Origin: Caulobacteraceae bacterium UBA5005
Lineage (GTDB): Bacteria > Pseudomonadota > Alphaproteobacteria > Caulobacterales > Caulobacteraceae
Direction: 5' to 3'
DNA: 16,418 nucleotides
Assembly: GCA_002398405.1 (NCBI GenBank)
Contig: DGYN01000001.1
Span: 876 to 17,293 of the forward strand
Of the stretch, positions 1 to 7,200 are shown piece by piece. Numbering within the stretch: the stretch's first letter is position 1; each line of letters opens with the position of its first letter. Position numbers and translations under genes: made by a program. The notes below the pieces were generated by a model. The model saw nothing but the letters and a program-made list of their open reading frames with translations, did not search any database and was not told the DNA's origin.

Positions 1-1
1 G

Positions 2-814
<813 letters not shown>

Positions 815-1247
815 ACCTTGAGAGGAGCGGGTGATATACAGGCCGATCGGCAGCAAAACTATCGCTCAGGCCATGCGGGCCGTGTCCAAGGTTGCGAAGT
901 CCGGCGCGCCTGAGCAGCGGGCGGGAATGTTCAAGCCCCATCCACCGAAAGGTGAGCTTGGGCGGCCCCCCTGATACAAACAGCCCCCGCGCGCGACGCG
1001 CCAACCCCGCGCATCAAGGGGGGGGGAAGGCGCCGCCGATCCTCGAACGTGTCGGGTAGCCGACGCCCTTACTCCCACCTGAGGTTGCAAAACGGCCCGT
1101 CCATCGCAAATGCTTTACCTATGCGTCACTCTAGCGGCGTTCGGAAAGTCAGATTTCGACTAAATCCGTATGTTCGCTCACCTTTTGGCGAACGGCTTGT
1201 GTCCGTGCGGCCAAGTGTCGCCTTTGTGACTAAGAACAAGCAAGAGC
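815..1247. other. 433-bp intergenic region, no convincing gene
   Basis: Open frames on both strands here give low-complexity Arg/Pro/Gly-rich translations with no recognisable family, so I call none. Visible structure is a run of nine G at 1018-1026, a C6 run at 965-970, and a drop in GC content from about 1100 to 1240. An inverted repeat (GTTCGC at 1172-1177, GCGAAC at 1188-1193) sits in that last part. The AT-richer part just before the regulator gene is where its promoter should lie, but I cannot pick out convincing -35 and -10 boxes. Confidence 0.6.
1172..1193. repeat. Inverted repeat upstream of the Crp/Fnr gene (possible operator or hairpin)
   Basis: Perfect 6-bp arms, GTTCGC and GCGAAC, are separated by 10 bases and lie 54 bp before the proposed TTG start of the regulator. 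It does not match the classic Crp (TGTGA-N6-TCACA) or Fnr (TTGAT-N4-ATCAA) sites. It could be an operator, including an autoregulatory one, or an RNA hairpin in the leader. Arms this short also occur by chance. Confidence 0.3.
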
Positions 1248-1967
1248 TTGACTGGACCCCTCAGGCGGCGGATTCAACCGCTGGGGGAAACTCAACTGAA
1301 CACCGTTCTCGAAAGTATGAGTGATTCTGATCGCCGGGCCGTGATGGCCGCCGGTGAGGCGTGCGCGTTTAAGGCCGGCCAGACGCTGTTCGACCCCGGC
1401 GACACCATGGACAAGGTCTATTTCGTCGTTTCCGGCGCGGTTTCGGTGACAATGCCCCTGGCCGACGGGTCGGCTGTCGAGGTGATGCTCTTGGGCTCGG
1501 AGCGGGCGATCGGCCTGATGACCGCCATTGCGCCGGTCGTCACCTTCGCCAGGGTGCGGGCCGAGACCGACGGGACCGCCATCGTCGTCCCCTCCGCCCG
1601 TTTCGCCAAGATCGTCCAGGACCGGGCGGCCCTGCGCAAGTTGGTCAATCGCGAAACAGTTCAGATGATGGGCGAGATGGCCCAGTCAGCGGCCTGTAAC
1701 GCCGTGCACAAGCTGGAGCCGCGCCTGGCCAAGAGCCTGCTGCGCTTCCACGACCGGGTTCAAGGCGACGAGTTGGCCCTGACTCAAGAGCATATGTCCC
1801 GGATGCTCGGCGTCTCGCGCACCACCCTCAACGCGGTGGCCCAGGGGCTGCAGGCCCAGGGCGTGGTCCGCTACACCCGCGGGCGCCTGGGCATCCTCGA
1901 CCGCGGCAAGCTCGAGGCTTTGGCCTGTGAGTGCTACCAGCGGCTGGGAAAATTCCAGGAAGGGTGA
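1248..1967 (+). CDS. Crp/Fnr-family transcriptional regulator
   Basis: A 239-residue DNA-binding regulator. Residues about 25-145 form a cyclic-nucleotide-binding-type beta barrel (FKAGQTLFDPGDTMDKVYFVVSGAVSVT). About 175-230 form the winged-helix domain, with LTQEHMSRMLGVSRTTLNAV as the DNA-recognition helix-turn-helix and a closing RGRLGILDRGKLEALACECY. That ending is typical of an alphaproteobacterial Crp/Fnr subgroup whose ligand is mostly unknown. No N-terminal FNR-type cysteine cluster is present, so oxygen sensing through 4Fe-4S is unlikely. The start is a TTG with only a purine-rich stretch before it; an in-frame stop at 1227-1229 limits any extension. The next ATG (1317) would remove the first helix of the domain, so TTG is preferred but not certain. 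It stands alone between unrelated genes. Confidence 0.88.
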   Translation: MTGPLRRRIQPLGETQLNTVLESMSDSDRRAVMAAGEACAFKAGQTLFDPGDTMDKVYFVVSGAVSVTMPLADGSAVEVMLLGSERAIGLMTAIAPVVTFARVRAETDGTAIVVPSARFAKIVQDRAALRKLVNRETVQMMGEMAQSAACNAVHKLEPRLAKSLLRFHDRVQGDELALTQEHMSRMLGVSRTTLNAVAQGLQAQGVVRYTRGRLGILDRGKLEALACECYQRLGKFQEG

Positions 1968-1974
1968 CGAGTGA

Positions 1975-2021
1975 CCGCTGCGCGGGCAGCGGCATGGAAT
2001 AGCCAACGATTTGGCGATTCC
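1975..2021. terminator. Two tandem hairpins after the Crp/Fnr gene
   Basis: The first hairpin has a perfect 7-bp stem (CCGCTGC/GCAGCGG, 1975-1992) with a GCGG loop. The second (1996-2021) pairs GGAAT-A-GCCAA with TTGGC-G-ATTCC around a CGAT loop, with one mismatch. Both lie just after the regulator's stop, between convergent genes, a natural place for a bidirectional transcription end. Neither has a T-tract on either strand, so a classical intrinsic terminator is not proven. Confidence 0.45.
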
Positions 2022-2080
2022 CCCTCGAAACGCGGAGGTCCGAGGCCGGCGCCGGATCGGAATCTAAGAAGGCCCCGCGC

Positions 2081-2623
2081 CTAGATCGCGTTCCCGTCCC
2101 GGTCCTGCCGCGACAGGGTGATGAAGACGTTGGGCTGGGCCCCGGCCTCGGGCGATTCCTGCAGGGTCAGGGTCAGGTCCCCTTCGGCGTTCCAGATGGT
2201 TTCGCGCCCGCCCCGGGGTCCCGGCTGACGGTCCTTTGACTTGAAGTTGTTGGGCCAGGCCTTGGCCACCCAGGCGGTGACGGCGGCATGGGCGGTGTCC
2301 GTCGTCCAGTCGGTCCGCGACAACTGCATGGAGATCGAACAACGGTGGCCCGTCGGCTGCGACACCCGAACCAGGGACGCCTGCCCCCAGGGGCCGCCCT
2401 TGGCCAGGATCGGTCCGACCGCGGGCTTGGCGCTGGCGTTCTCGCGCCAGCCGGACCGGGCGCCTTCCTCATGCCGGGGCGGGGCGATGTCCGCCGCGCC
2501 GCGTTTCATCCAGGCTGTGCAATACCAGTCCAGGCCCTCGGTTATGGCCGCCTGCTGGGCGGAGGGCGCGGGGCTCTGGAGCGGCGCGAGCGCCATAAGG
2601 ATGAGAGCGAATGCGGTCAGCAT
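2081..2623 (-). CDS. Hypothetical secreted protein with N-terminal signal peptide
   Basis: I do not recognise the family. The 180-residue product begins with a hydrophobic stretch (LTAFALILMALAPL) followed by SPAPSAQQA, which looks like a Sec signal peptide cleaved around residues 20-25, so a periplasmic or exported protein is expected. The mature part has exactly two cysteines (C35, in WYCTAWMKRG, and C95, in GHRCSISM), which could form a disulfide, and ends in a beta-rich LTLTLQES...NVFITLSRQ segment. I chose the ATG at 2623 because the signal peptide begins there; a TTG at 2686 would add 21 residues that spoil it. No strong ribosome-binding site is visible. It is divergent from the entericidin gene, sharing a 107-bp upstream region. 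Confidence 0.7.
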   Translation of the reverse strand: MLTAFALILMALAPLQSPAPSAQQAAITEGLDWYCTAWMKRGAADIAPPRHEEGARSGWRENASAKPAVGPILAKGGPWGQASLVRVSQPTGHRCSISMQLSRTDWTTDTAHAAVTAWVAKAWPNNFKSKDRQPGPRGGRETIWNAEGDLTLTLQESPEAGAQPNVFITLSRQDRDGNAI

Positions 2624-2730
2624 GGGCTGATCATGCTGGGGCTTTATGGCCGCCGTCAAACGGCCATTGTCTGGCCACGCGGCCAAGCTTAAGTTGCCGC
2701 TAGACGATTCACCATGAAAGGGGACATCCC

Positions 2731-2868
2731 ATGCGCAAATTCATCACCCTTGCAGCCTTGTCCTGTGCCTTGGTCGCCGCCGCCTGCAACACCGTCGAAG
2801 GTGTCGGCAAGGACGTGGAAAAGGCCGGCGAGACCGTGGCCGGCGCCGCGCGCGACGCCAAAAACTAG
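2731..2868 (+). CDS. Entericidin A/B-family small lipoprotein
   Basis: A 45-residue lipoprotein: a short positively charged start (MRKF), a hydrophobic segment, then ALVAAAC with the lipidated cysteine at 19. The mature part, CNTVEGVGKDVEKAGETVAG, matches the entericidin pattern CNTxxGxGxDxxxxG. Entericidin B in enterobacteria is a stress/stationary-phase membrane lipoprotein. In alphaproteobacteria the family is abundant and poorly understood; only membrane anchoring can be inferred here, probably in the outer membrane. A good Shine-Dalgarno (AAAGGGGA, 2717-2724) lies 6 bases before the ATG. An upstream ATG at 2714 is in another frame. A strong hairpin follows the stop at 2879-2904, and the DUF3309 gene comes next on the same strand. 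Confidence 0.9.
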   Translation: MRKFITLAALSCALVAAACNTVEGVGKDVEKAGETVAGAARDAKN

Positions 2869-2878
2869 CGTCTCTGAC

Positions 2879-2904
2879 TTCCTGGAGCTTGCGCGCTCCA
2901 GGAA
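2879..2904 (+). terminator. Perfect 10-bp hairpin after the entericidin gene
   Basis: TTCCTGGAGC (2879-2888) and GCTCCAGGAA (2895-2904) pair without mismatch around a 6-base loop, 10 bases after the entericidin stop. It lacks a T-tract, so it may be a weak or Rho-assisted terminator, or an mRNA 3'-end stabiliser. Its right arm overlaps the -35 box proposed for the next gene. Confidence 0.5.
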
Positions 2905-2925
2905 CCCGCCCTCGCGCCCTCCGTT
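2901..2925 (+). promoter_or_regulatory. Candidate EcfG-type (general stress sigma factor) promoter for the DUF3309 gene
   Basis: GGAAC at 2901-2905 and CGTT at 2922-2925 are separated by 16 bases. This matches exactly the GGAAC-N16/17-CGTT promoter known for EcfG (SigT in Caulobacter), the sigma factor of the alphaproteobacterial PhyR-NepR stress response. Transcription would start near 2932, about 20 bases before the DUF3309 ATG. A near-perfect inverted repeat (CCGTTACC-CCAT-GGCAACGG, 2921-2940) spans the -10 and the expected start point, and could be an operator or leader hairpin. Confidence 0.6.
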
Positions 2926-2952
2926 ACCCCATGGCAACGGAGACATATCGCC

Positions 2953-3111
2953 ATGGGCCTTGGGACCATCCTTCTCATCATCCTCATCCTCGCCCTGATC
3001 GGCGCCCTGCCGAGCTGGGGCTATTCGCGCAACTGGGGGTATTATCCCTCCGGCGGTCTTGGCGTGATTGTCGTAATTGTGGTCGTCTTGGTGCTGATGG
3101 GTCGCCTTTAG
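2953..3111 (+). CDS. DUF3309-family small membrane protein
   Basis: A 52-residue protein made of two hydrophobic helices: LGTILLIILILALIGALP at the N terminus and GLGVIVVIVVVLVLMGRL at the C terminus, joined by a short aromatic loop (SWGYSRNWGYYPSGG). This two-helix layout with a W-rich, P-S-G-G loop is characteristic of DUF3309 proteins, inner-membrane proteins of unknown function widespread in Proteobacteria. The Shine-Dalgarno GGAGA (2939-2943) is 9 bases before the ATG. The upstream EcfG-type promoter suggests stress induction, separately from the entericidin gene before it. Confidence 0.9.
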   Translation: MGLGTILLIILILALIGALPSWGYSRNWGYYPSGGLGVIVVIVVVLVLMGRL

Positions 3112-3205
3112 GGGCTAGGACTCCCCGGTGACTTTCGCTTAAGGTCCCCCCGCGCCGGCGCTCTGAAGTCGCCGGATTTCAAATTGCGCAGGGGGTACCG
3201 CACCG

Positions 3206-4549
3206 ATGGCCAGCGAAACACCGATTTCGGCAGATGAAACCGGACCGATCGGCGAGTCCAAAGAGACCGCCGGCCTCTCTCCCTTCCAGCGGATCAAGGC
3301 CATTCTGGGCGGTTCGCTCGGCAACATGGTCGAATGGTACGACTGGTTCGCCTACACCGGCTTTTCGATCTATTTCGCCTCGCAGTTCTTCCCGGAAGGC
3401 AGCGACACGGCCCAGCTTCTGAAGGCCGCCCTGGTCAATATCGTCAGCTTCTTTGCCCGACCCGTCGGGGCCTGGGCCATGGGGCACTACGCCGACCGCG
3501 TCGGCCGGAAAAAGGCGCTGATCGTCGCCATCATGATGATCTGCGTGGGCTCGCTGCTCATCGGCTTTGCGCCCACCTATGATCAGATCGGTCCCGCCGC
3601 CATGTGGATCCTGGTGCTCGCGCGCCTGATCCAGGGGCTTTCGGTGGGCGGCCAGTACGGCGCCTCGGCCACCTACATGAGCGAGATGGCCAATAAGAAG
3701 CGCCGCGGGTTCTGGTCGTCCTTCCAGTACGTGACCCTGATCGCCGGCCAGCTGCTGGCGGTGATCGTCATGCTCGTGCTCCAGGCCGTCATGCCGGAAT
3801 CGGAGATCAAGGAATGGGGCTGGCGGATCGCGTTCTGGATCGGCGGCGCCTTGGCCGTAGTGGTGTTCTTCATCCAGTCCAAGCTGCACGAGACCGACAG
3901 CTACAAGAACGCCCAGGCGGCCGGCCACGACAAGCACACCACCCTGCAGCTCTTCCAGCGCTACCCCAAGGAGACAGCGGCGATCCTGGGCATCACCCTG
4001 GGCGGCACCTTGGCCTTCTACGCCTACACAACCTATATGGCGAAGTTCCTGCAGGGGACGGCCGGGTTCACAAAGTCCGAGGCGACCTGGATCAACTTCT
4101 TCGTCCTGTTGATCTTCATGTGCGTGCAACCGCTGTTCGGCTTTTTCTCGGACATCGTCGGCCGCAAGAAGATGCTGATGCTCGCCTTTGGCGGCGGGGC
4201 TCTGGTCGCCTATCCGATCTTCTCGGCCATCGCCCAGGTCGACAGTATGTTGGTGGCGGTCGGGCTGTGCTCCATCCCGCTGCTGATCAACTCGGGCTAT
4301 TCCTCGATCAGCGCCGTGGTGAAGGCCGAACTCTTCCCGGCCCACGTGCGGGCCCTTGGCGTCGCCTTGCCCTACGCCATAGCCAACGCCATTTCCGGCG
4401 GCACGGCCGAGCCCCTGGCGCTCGGGTTCAAGGAGGCCGGCATCGAGTCGACCTTCTACTGGTACGTCTCGGGCGTGCTCGCCATCGGCTTCGTCACCTC
4501 CTGCCTGCTGCGCGATACGCGGGACAAGAGCCTGATCTTGGAAGGCTAG
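3206..4549 (+). CDS. MHS-family (MFS) metabolite:H+ symporter, KgtP-like
   Basis: A 447-residue inner-membrane transporter of the major facilitator superfamily, metabolite:H+ symporter branch, which includes the alpha-ketoglutarate permease KgtP and related dicarboxylate, proline/betaine and shikimate carriers. Seen are the family's N-terminal GNMVEWYDWFAYTGFSIYF (from residue 39), the loop 2-3 motif ADRVGRKKA (96-104), GLSVGGQYGASATYMSE (144-160) and the repeated DIVGRKKML loop in the second half, consistent with about 12 membrane helices. Length is normal for the branch. KgtP is the closest relative I recognise, so an organic acid is the likely substrate, but sequence alone does not fix it. 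AGGGGGT about 10 bases before the ATG serves as ribosome-binding site. An intrinsic terminator follows, so it is probably a single-gene unit. Confidence 0.88.
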   Translation: MASETPISADETGPIGESKETAGLSPFQRIKAILGGSLGNMVEWYDWFAYTGFSIYFASQFFPEGSDTAQLLKAALVNIVSFFARPVGAWAMGHYADRVGRKKALIVAIMMICVGSLLIGFAPTYDQIGPAAMWILVLARLIQGLSVGGQYGASATYMSEMANKKRRGFWSSFQYVTLIAGQLLAVIVMLVLQAVMPESEIKEWGWRIAFWIGGALAVVVFFIQSKLHETDSYKNAQAAGHDKHTTLQLFQRYPKETAAILGITLGGTLAFYAYTTYMAKFLQGTAGFTKSEATWINFFVLLIFMCVQPLFGFFSDIVGRKKMLMLAFGGGALVAYPIFSAIAQVDSMLVAVGLCSIPLLINSGYSSISAVVKAELFPAHVRALGVALPYAIANAISGGTAEPLALGFKEAGIESTFYWYVSGVLAIGFVTSCLLRDTRDKSLILEG

Positions 4550-4571
4550 GTTCCGCCGCCCATCCAATGAG

Positions 4572-4604
4572 AAGGGGACCGCCCGCAAGGACGGTCCCCT
4601 TTTT
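4572..4604 (+). terminator. Intrinsic terminator between the transporter and msrA
   Basis: AAGGGGACCG (4572-4581) pairs perfectly with CGGTCCCCTT (4592-4601). After one C-A mismatch, two more pairs enclose a GCAA tetraloop. A run of five T (4600-4604) completes a textbook Rho-independent terminator for the plus-strand transporter. It lies 15 bases past the msrA stop on the other strand and probably also limits that transcript, though the reverse side has only a broken T-tract. Confidence 0.9.
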
Positions 4605-4619
4605 CATATCCGCGATGAA

Positions 4620-5267
4620 CTAGACCCCGGCGCCAACCGGGCAGCTGACCCCCGTGCCGCCGACCCCGCAATAGCCGCCGGGGTTCTTGGCCAGGTACTG
4701 CTGGTGATAGCCTTCCGCGAAATAGAACGGTCCCGCCGGCGCGATCTCGGTGGTGATGGTCCCAAAGCCCCGGGCGTTCAGCGCGGCCTGATAGGCCTCG
4801 CGGCTCCTCACCGCCGCCGCGCCCTGCGCCTCATCGGCGGTGTAGATTCCCGACCGGTACTGGGTCCCGATGTCATTGCCCTGGCGCATGCCCTGGGTCG
4901 GATCGTGCCCTTCCCAGAAGGCCTTCAAAAGTTCGTCGTAGGAAATGACCTTGGGGTCATAGACCACCAGCACCGCCTCGGTGTGACCCGTGCGGCCGGA
5001 GCAGACCTCCTCATAGGTCGGGTTGGGGGTCGGGCCCGCGACGTAGCCCACGGCGGTGACGTGGACCCCCGGCAATTGCCAGAACTTGCGTTCCACGCCC
5101 CAGAAGCACCCCATGGCGAAGACCGCGGTCTCCAGGCCCGCCGGATAGGGGCCCTTCAGCGGATGGCCGCTCACGAAGTGGGCCGCCGCCGTCGGGATCG
5201 CCTCGGCCCGGCCCCTCAGGGCGTCCTGGGCGGCGGGGATGTCGAGGCTTTGTTTGGCGAACAGCAT
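4620..5267 (-). CDS. msrA: Peptide-methionine (S)-S-oxide reductase MsrA
   Basis: A 215-residue enzyme that reduces methionine-S-sulfoxide in proteins and free methionine, repairing oxidative damage with thioredoxin as reductant. The catalytic motif GCFWG has its nucleophilic cysteine at 54. YEEVCSGRTGHTEAVLVVYDP and GNDIGTQYRSGIY are conserved core segments, and the C-terminal GGYCGVGGTGVSCP supplies two recycling cysteines (C200, C209), as in the three-cysteine E. coli type. Length and the N-terminal helix also match E. coli MsrA (212 residues). There is no signal peptide, so it is cytoplasmic. AAGGAAG 5 bases upstream supports the ATG. A near-match to the EcfG stress promoter lies just upstream. 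No MsrB domain or gene is nearby. Confidence 0.97.
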   Translation of the reverse strand: MLFAKQSLDIPAAQDALRGRAEAIPTAAAHFVSGHPLKGPYPAGLETAVFAMGCFWGVERKFWQLPGVHVTAVGYVAGPTPNPTYEEVCSGRTGHTEAVLVVYDPKVISYDELLKAFWEGHDPTQGMRQGNDIGTQYRSGIYTADEAQGAAAVRSREAYQAALNARGFGTITTEIAPAGPFYFAEGYHQQYLAKNPGGYCGVGGTGVSCPVGAGV

Positions 5268-5293
5268 GGCGGCTTCCTTGCGGGCGTCACCCT

Positions 5294-5318
5294 AACTTAG
5301 GGCGGCGCAAGCGGTTCC
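5294..5318 (-). promoter_or_regulatory. Possible EcfG-type promoter for msrA (one mismatch)
   Basis: On the minus strand, GGAAC (complement of 5314-5318) is followed after 16 bases by AGTT (complement of 5294-5297). That is one base from the GGAAC-N16-CGTT general-stress consensus. It would start transcription about 20 bases before the msrA ATG. The -10 mismatch makes this tentative. Confidence 0.35.
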
Positions 5319-5324
5319 GAAACC

Positions 5325-5351
5325 TTGCCCGCGGCAGCCGCCTCGTATATG
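5325..5351 (+). promoter_or_regulatory. Possible promoter for tRNA-Ser
   Basis: TTGCCC at 5325-5330 and TATATG at 5346-5351 are 15 bases apart and about 54-80 bases upstream of the tRNA. They are the best sigma-70-like pair in the interval, but the spacer is short and the -35 imperfect. Confidence 0.3.
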
Positions 5352-5404
5352 CCCCCCGTTCCCGACCGGGGTCGTGTCTTAGACCCTTTCCGGCGTGGCC
5401 TTCA

Positions 5405-5494
5405 GGAGAGGTGGCGGAGTGGTCGATCGCGCACGCTTGGAAAGCGTGTTTACGGGAAACCGTAACGAGGGTTCGAATCCCTCTCTCTCCGCCA
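5405..5494 (+). tRNA. tRNA-Ser (anticodon GGA)
   Basis: The gene folds as a class II tRNA. The acceptor is GGAGAGG (5405-5411) with TCTCTCC (5484-5490), including one G-U pair. The anticodon stem CACGC/GCGTG encloses the loop TTGGAAA with anticodon GGA, reading UCC and UCU. A long variable arm (TTACGG-GAAA-CCGTAA) is diagnostic of serine tRNA. The T arm is GAGGG-TTCGAAT-CCCTC. Discriminator G is at 5491, and the 3' CCA is encoded at 5492-5494. The glycosyltransferase gene on the other strand ends only 12 bases downstream. Confidence 0.97.
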
Positions 5495-5506
5495 CCCTGC
5501 GCCTTG

Positions 5507-6283
5507 CTAGGCGGCGCCTTCCGCCTGCAGCCGCGCCAGGAAGCTTCCCGGGGCCGCGGGGGCGTCCTTCACGCTCTTGATGGCTTCATTCCACAGGTGG
5601 ACGGCGACGGTATCGGGGCTGGTCCAGTGCTCCAGCCGGATGTCCGGGTCGGTGATCCAATAGGCGGCCGCGTGCGGCGCCGGATAGAAGACCGTCTGCG
5701 GCTGGGCGAGGCTGGTCAGGCTGGTTCCCTTGGCCAGCGCGGTGAGGGCGCGGGGACCGGCGACCCCCCAGGGCATCTTGGTCAGGTCCGTCTTGCCGGT
5801 GCGCCACAGCCGCAGATCGCTGGCCAGGCGCTCCCTGAGCGGCAGCCAGGGCGGGGTCGCCTTTTCCTCGAAAAGGGCGATCAGGATGTCCAGGAACTCG
5901 CAGTCGGGCGGCAGGCGCAGCACCGCCGTGTTGATGTTGGTCTCGTCCTCGAATCCGAACAGGTGATCGCCCTCGGGAAGGGGCTTCAGCAAATAGAGGT
6001 CCAGGTCCAGCCAGGTTCCCGCGCCGCGTCTCAGGAGCTCGTAGCGGAAAAGGTTGGAGAACAGGGCGACGCTGCCGCGGCGGTGACGGATGATGCGGTC
6101 CCGCGGCACAATCTCCGCCGCGTCCGCCAGGTCGACCCCCTCCGGCACGTCCTTTGGCCGGTCATAGCAATAGAGCCTCAGCGGATGGCCCTGGCGAAGA
6201 ACCGAACGCGCGCAGGCCCGCTCCAGCGGCCCGAAACGCTCGCCGATCCACAGGCTGTTACATTGCCGGCTGGCGCTGGCCAT
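5507..6283 (-). CDS. DXD-motif glycosyltransferase (GT32 / capsular-synthesis type)
   Basis: A 258-residue, probably cytoplasmic glycosyltransferase. The N terminus (SLWIGERFGPLERACARSVL, then LRLYCYD) and the central FSNLFRYELLRRGAGTWLDLDLYLLKPL are typical of the 'glycosyltransferase sugar-binding region containing DXD motif' group. The metal/nucleotide-sugar motif is DLD at 93-95. Later FGFEDETNINTAVLRLP and AVHLWNE (near 228-233) also fit. I chose the ATG at 6283, preceded by GGGGAGA; an upstream extension to 6397 would add 38 Arg-rich residues without homology. It is divergent from the nine-gene sugar operon across 122 bp and very likely works on the same glycan, but its donor and acceptor cannot be read from sequence. 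Confidence 0.83.
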   Translation of the reverse strand: MASASRQCNSLWIGERFGPLERACARSVLRQGHPLRLYCYDRPKDVPEGVDLADAAEIVPRDRIIRHRRGSVALFSNLFRYELLRRGAGTWLDLDLYLLKPLPEGDHLFGFEDETNINTAVLRLPPDCEFLDILIALFEEKATPPWLPLRERLASDLRLWRTGKTDLTKMPWGVAGPRALTALAKGTSLTSLAQPQTVFYPAPHAAAYWITDPDIRLEHWTSPDTVAVHLWNEAIKSVKDAPAAPGSFLARLQAEGAA

Positions 6284-6405
6284 GGGTCTCCCCGGTCTCA
6301 AATCGCTGATCGCCGTACACCTGTCGCCGGGAAATGGCGCGCTCTTTCGCCTGTGGCGCGCGCCGCCTCTGGCGCTTGGCGTATTTCCGCAGCACAAGGA
6401 CCGCG

Positions 6406-7173
6406 ATGCGGACGACGATCGATGAAGCGGCCGGCCTGGTGATCGTGCAGTCCCCCGAGGGCGAGCGCCGCTATCCCATGGCCAGCGCCGAAGGCTTCGC
6501 CGCCGCGTCGAAGGCGTGGCTGCGCGCCGGCTGGGACGTCAAACACGTCTACAGCTTCACCTGGATGGGCCGCCCGATCATCCAGCTGCCGGAAGACATG
6601 TTCCGCCTGCAGGAGGTGATCTACGCCGAACGCCCCGACGTGGTCATCGAAACCGGCGTCGCCCACGGCGGCTCCCTGATCTTCTACGCCTCCCTGTTCG
6701 AGGCCATGGGCCACGGCCGCGCCATAGGCGTCGATGTCGAGCTTCGGCCCCACAACCGCCAGGCGCTGGAGGCCCATCCCCTGACCGGCCGGATCACCCT
6801 GATCGAAGGATCGTCCGTCGACGCGGCGGTGCTGCGCCAGGTCGAGACCCTCATCGCGCCCGGTGAGAAGGTCATGGTCATGCTCGATTCCGGCCATGGG
6901 CGCGATCACGTGCTCGCGGAACTGCGCGCCTACGCCAGGTTCATCCAGATCGGCGGCCGGATGATCGCCGCCGACGGCATCATGCAGGACCTGGCCGGCG
7001 CCCCGCGCGCGGCGCAGGACTGGACGTGGAACAATCCCAGGCAAGCCGCCCAGATCTTCGTCGCTGAAGACGACCGCTTCATCATCGACGAGCCGGGATG
7101 GCTGTTCAACGAAGGTGCGGCCCAAAGCCGCGTCACCTATTGGCCCTCTTGCTATGTGACGCGGGTTCGCTGA
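6406..7173 (+). CDS. Cephalosporin-hydroxylase (CmcI)-family SAM-dependent methyltransferase
   Basis: A 255-residue member of the CmcI/rhamnosyl O-methyltransferase family. Despite the 'cephalosporin hydroxylase' name, most members in polysaccharide clusters are thought to methylate sugar hydroxyls. Visible are PEDMFRLQEVIYAERPDVVIE leading to the SAM-binding loop ETGVAHGGS (82-90), the acidic strand end IGVDVE (108-112), MVMLDSGHGRDHV (158-169) and IAADGIM (187-193), which supply metal- and SAM-binding acidic residues in this fold. The ATG at 6406 has AAGGA five bases upstream; a longer frame from 6334 would add 24 Arg-rich residues and is rejected. It is the first gene of the operon, 27 bp before rfbF. 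A sugar O-methyltransferase role is inferred from context. Confidence 0.8.
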   Translation: MRTTIDEAAGLVIVQSPEGERRYPMASAEGFAAASKAWLRAGWDVKHVYSFTWMGRPIIQLPEDMFRLQEVIYAERPDVVIETGVAHGGSLIFYASLFEAMGHGRAIGVDVELRPHNRQALEAHPLTGRITLIEGSSVDAAVLRQVETLIAPGEKVMVMLDSGHGRDHVLAELRAYARFIQIGGRMIAADGIMQDLAGAPRAAQDWTWNNPRQAAQIFVAEDDRFIIDEPGWLFNEGAAQSRVTYWPSCYVTRVR

Positions 7174-7200
7174 TCTCACCGTCCGTAGGATAGTCGGCGC

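Noticed and set aside
1049..1324. 91-residue plus-strand frame before the Crp/Fnr gene
   Set aside because: It overlaps the regulator's N terminus in another frame, has no ribosome-binding site and no recognisable protein features.
3179..4588. 469-residue open frame on the minus strand opposite the transporter
   Set aside because: It mirrors a clear MFS gene in GC-rich DNA; its translation is His/Asp/Gly/Arg-rich with no family features, and it would run through the terminator.
5405..5494. Integration site with flanking direct repeat at the tRNA
   Set aside because: I saw no second copy of the tRNA 3' end and no integrase in the window, so no att site is annotated.
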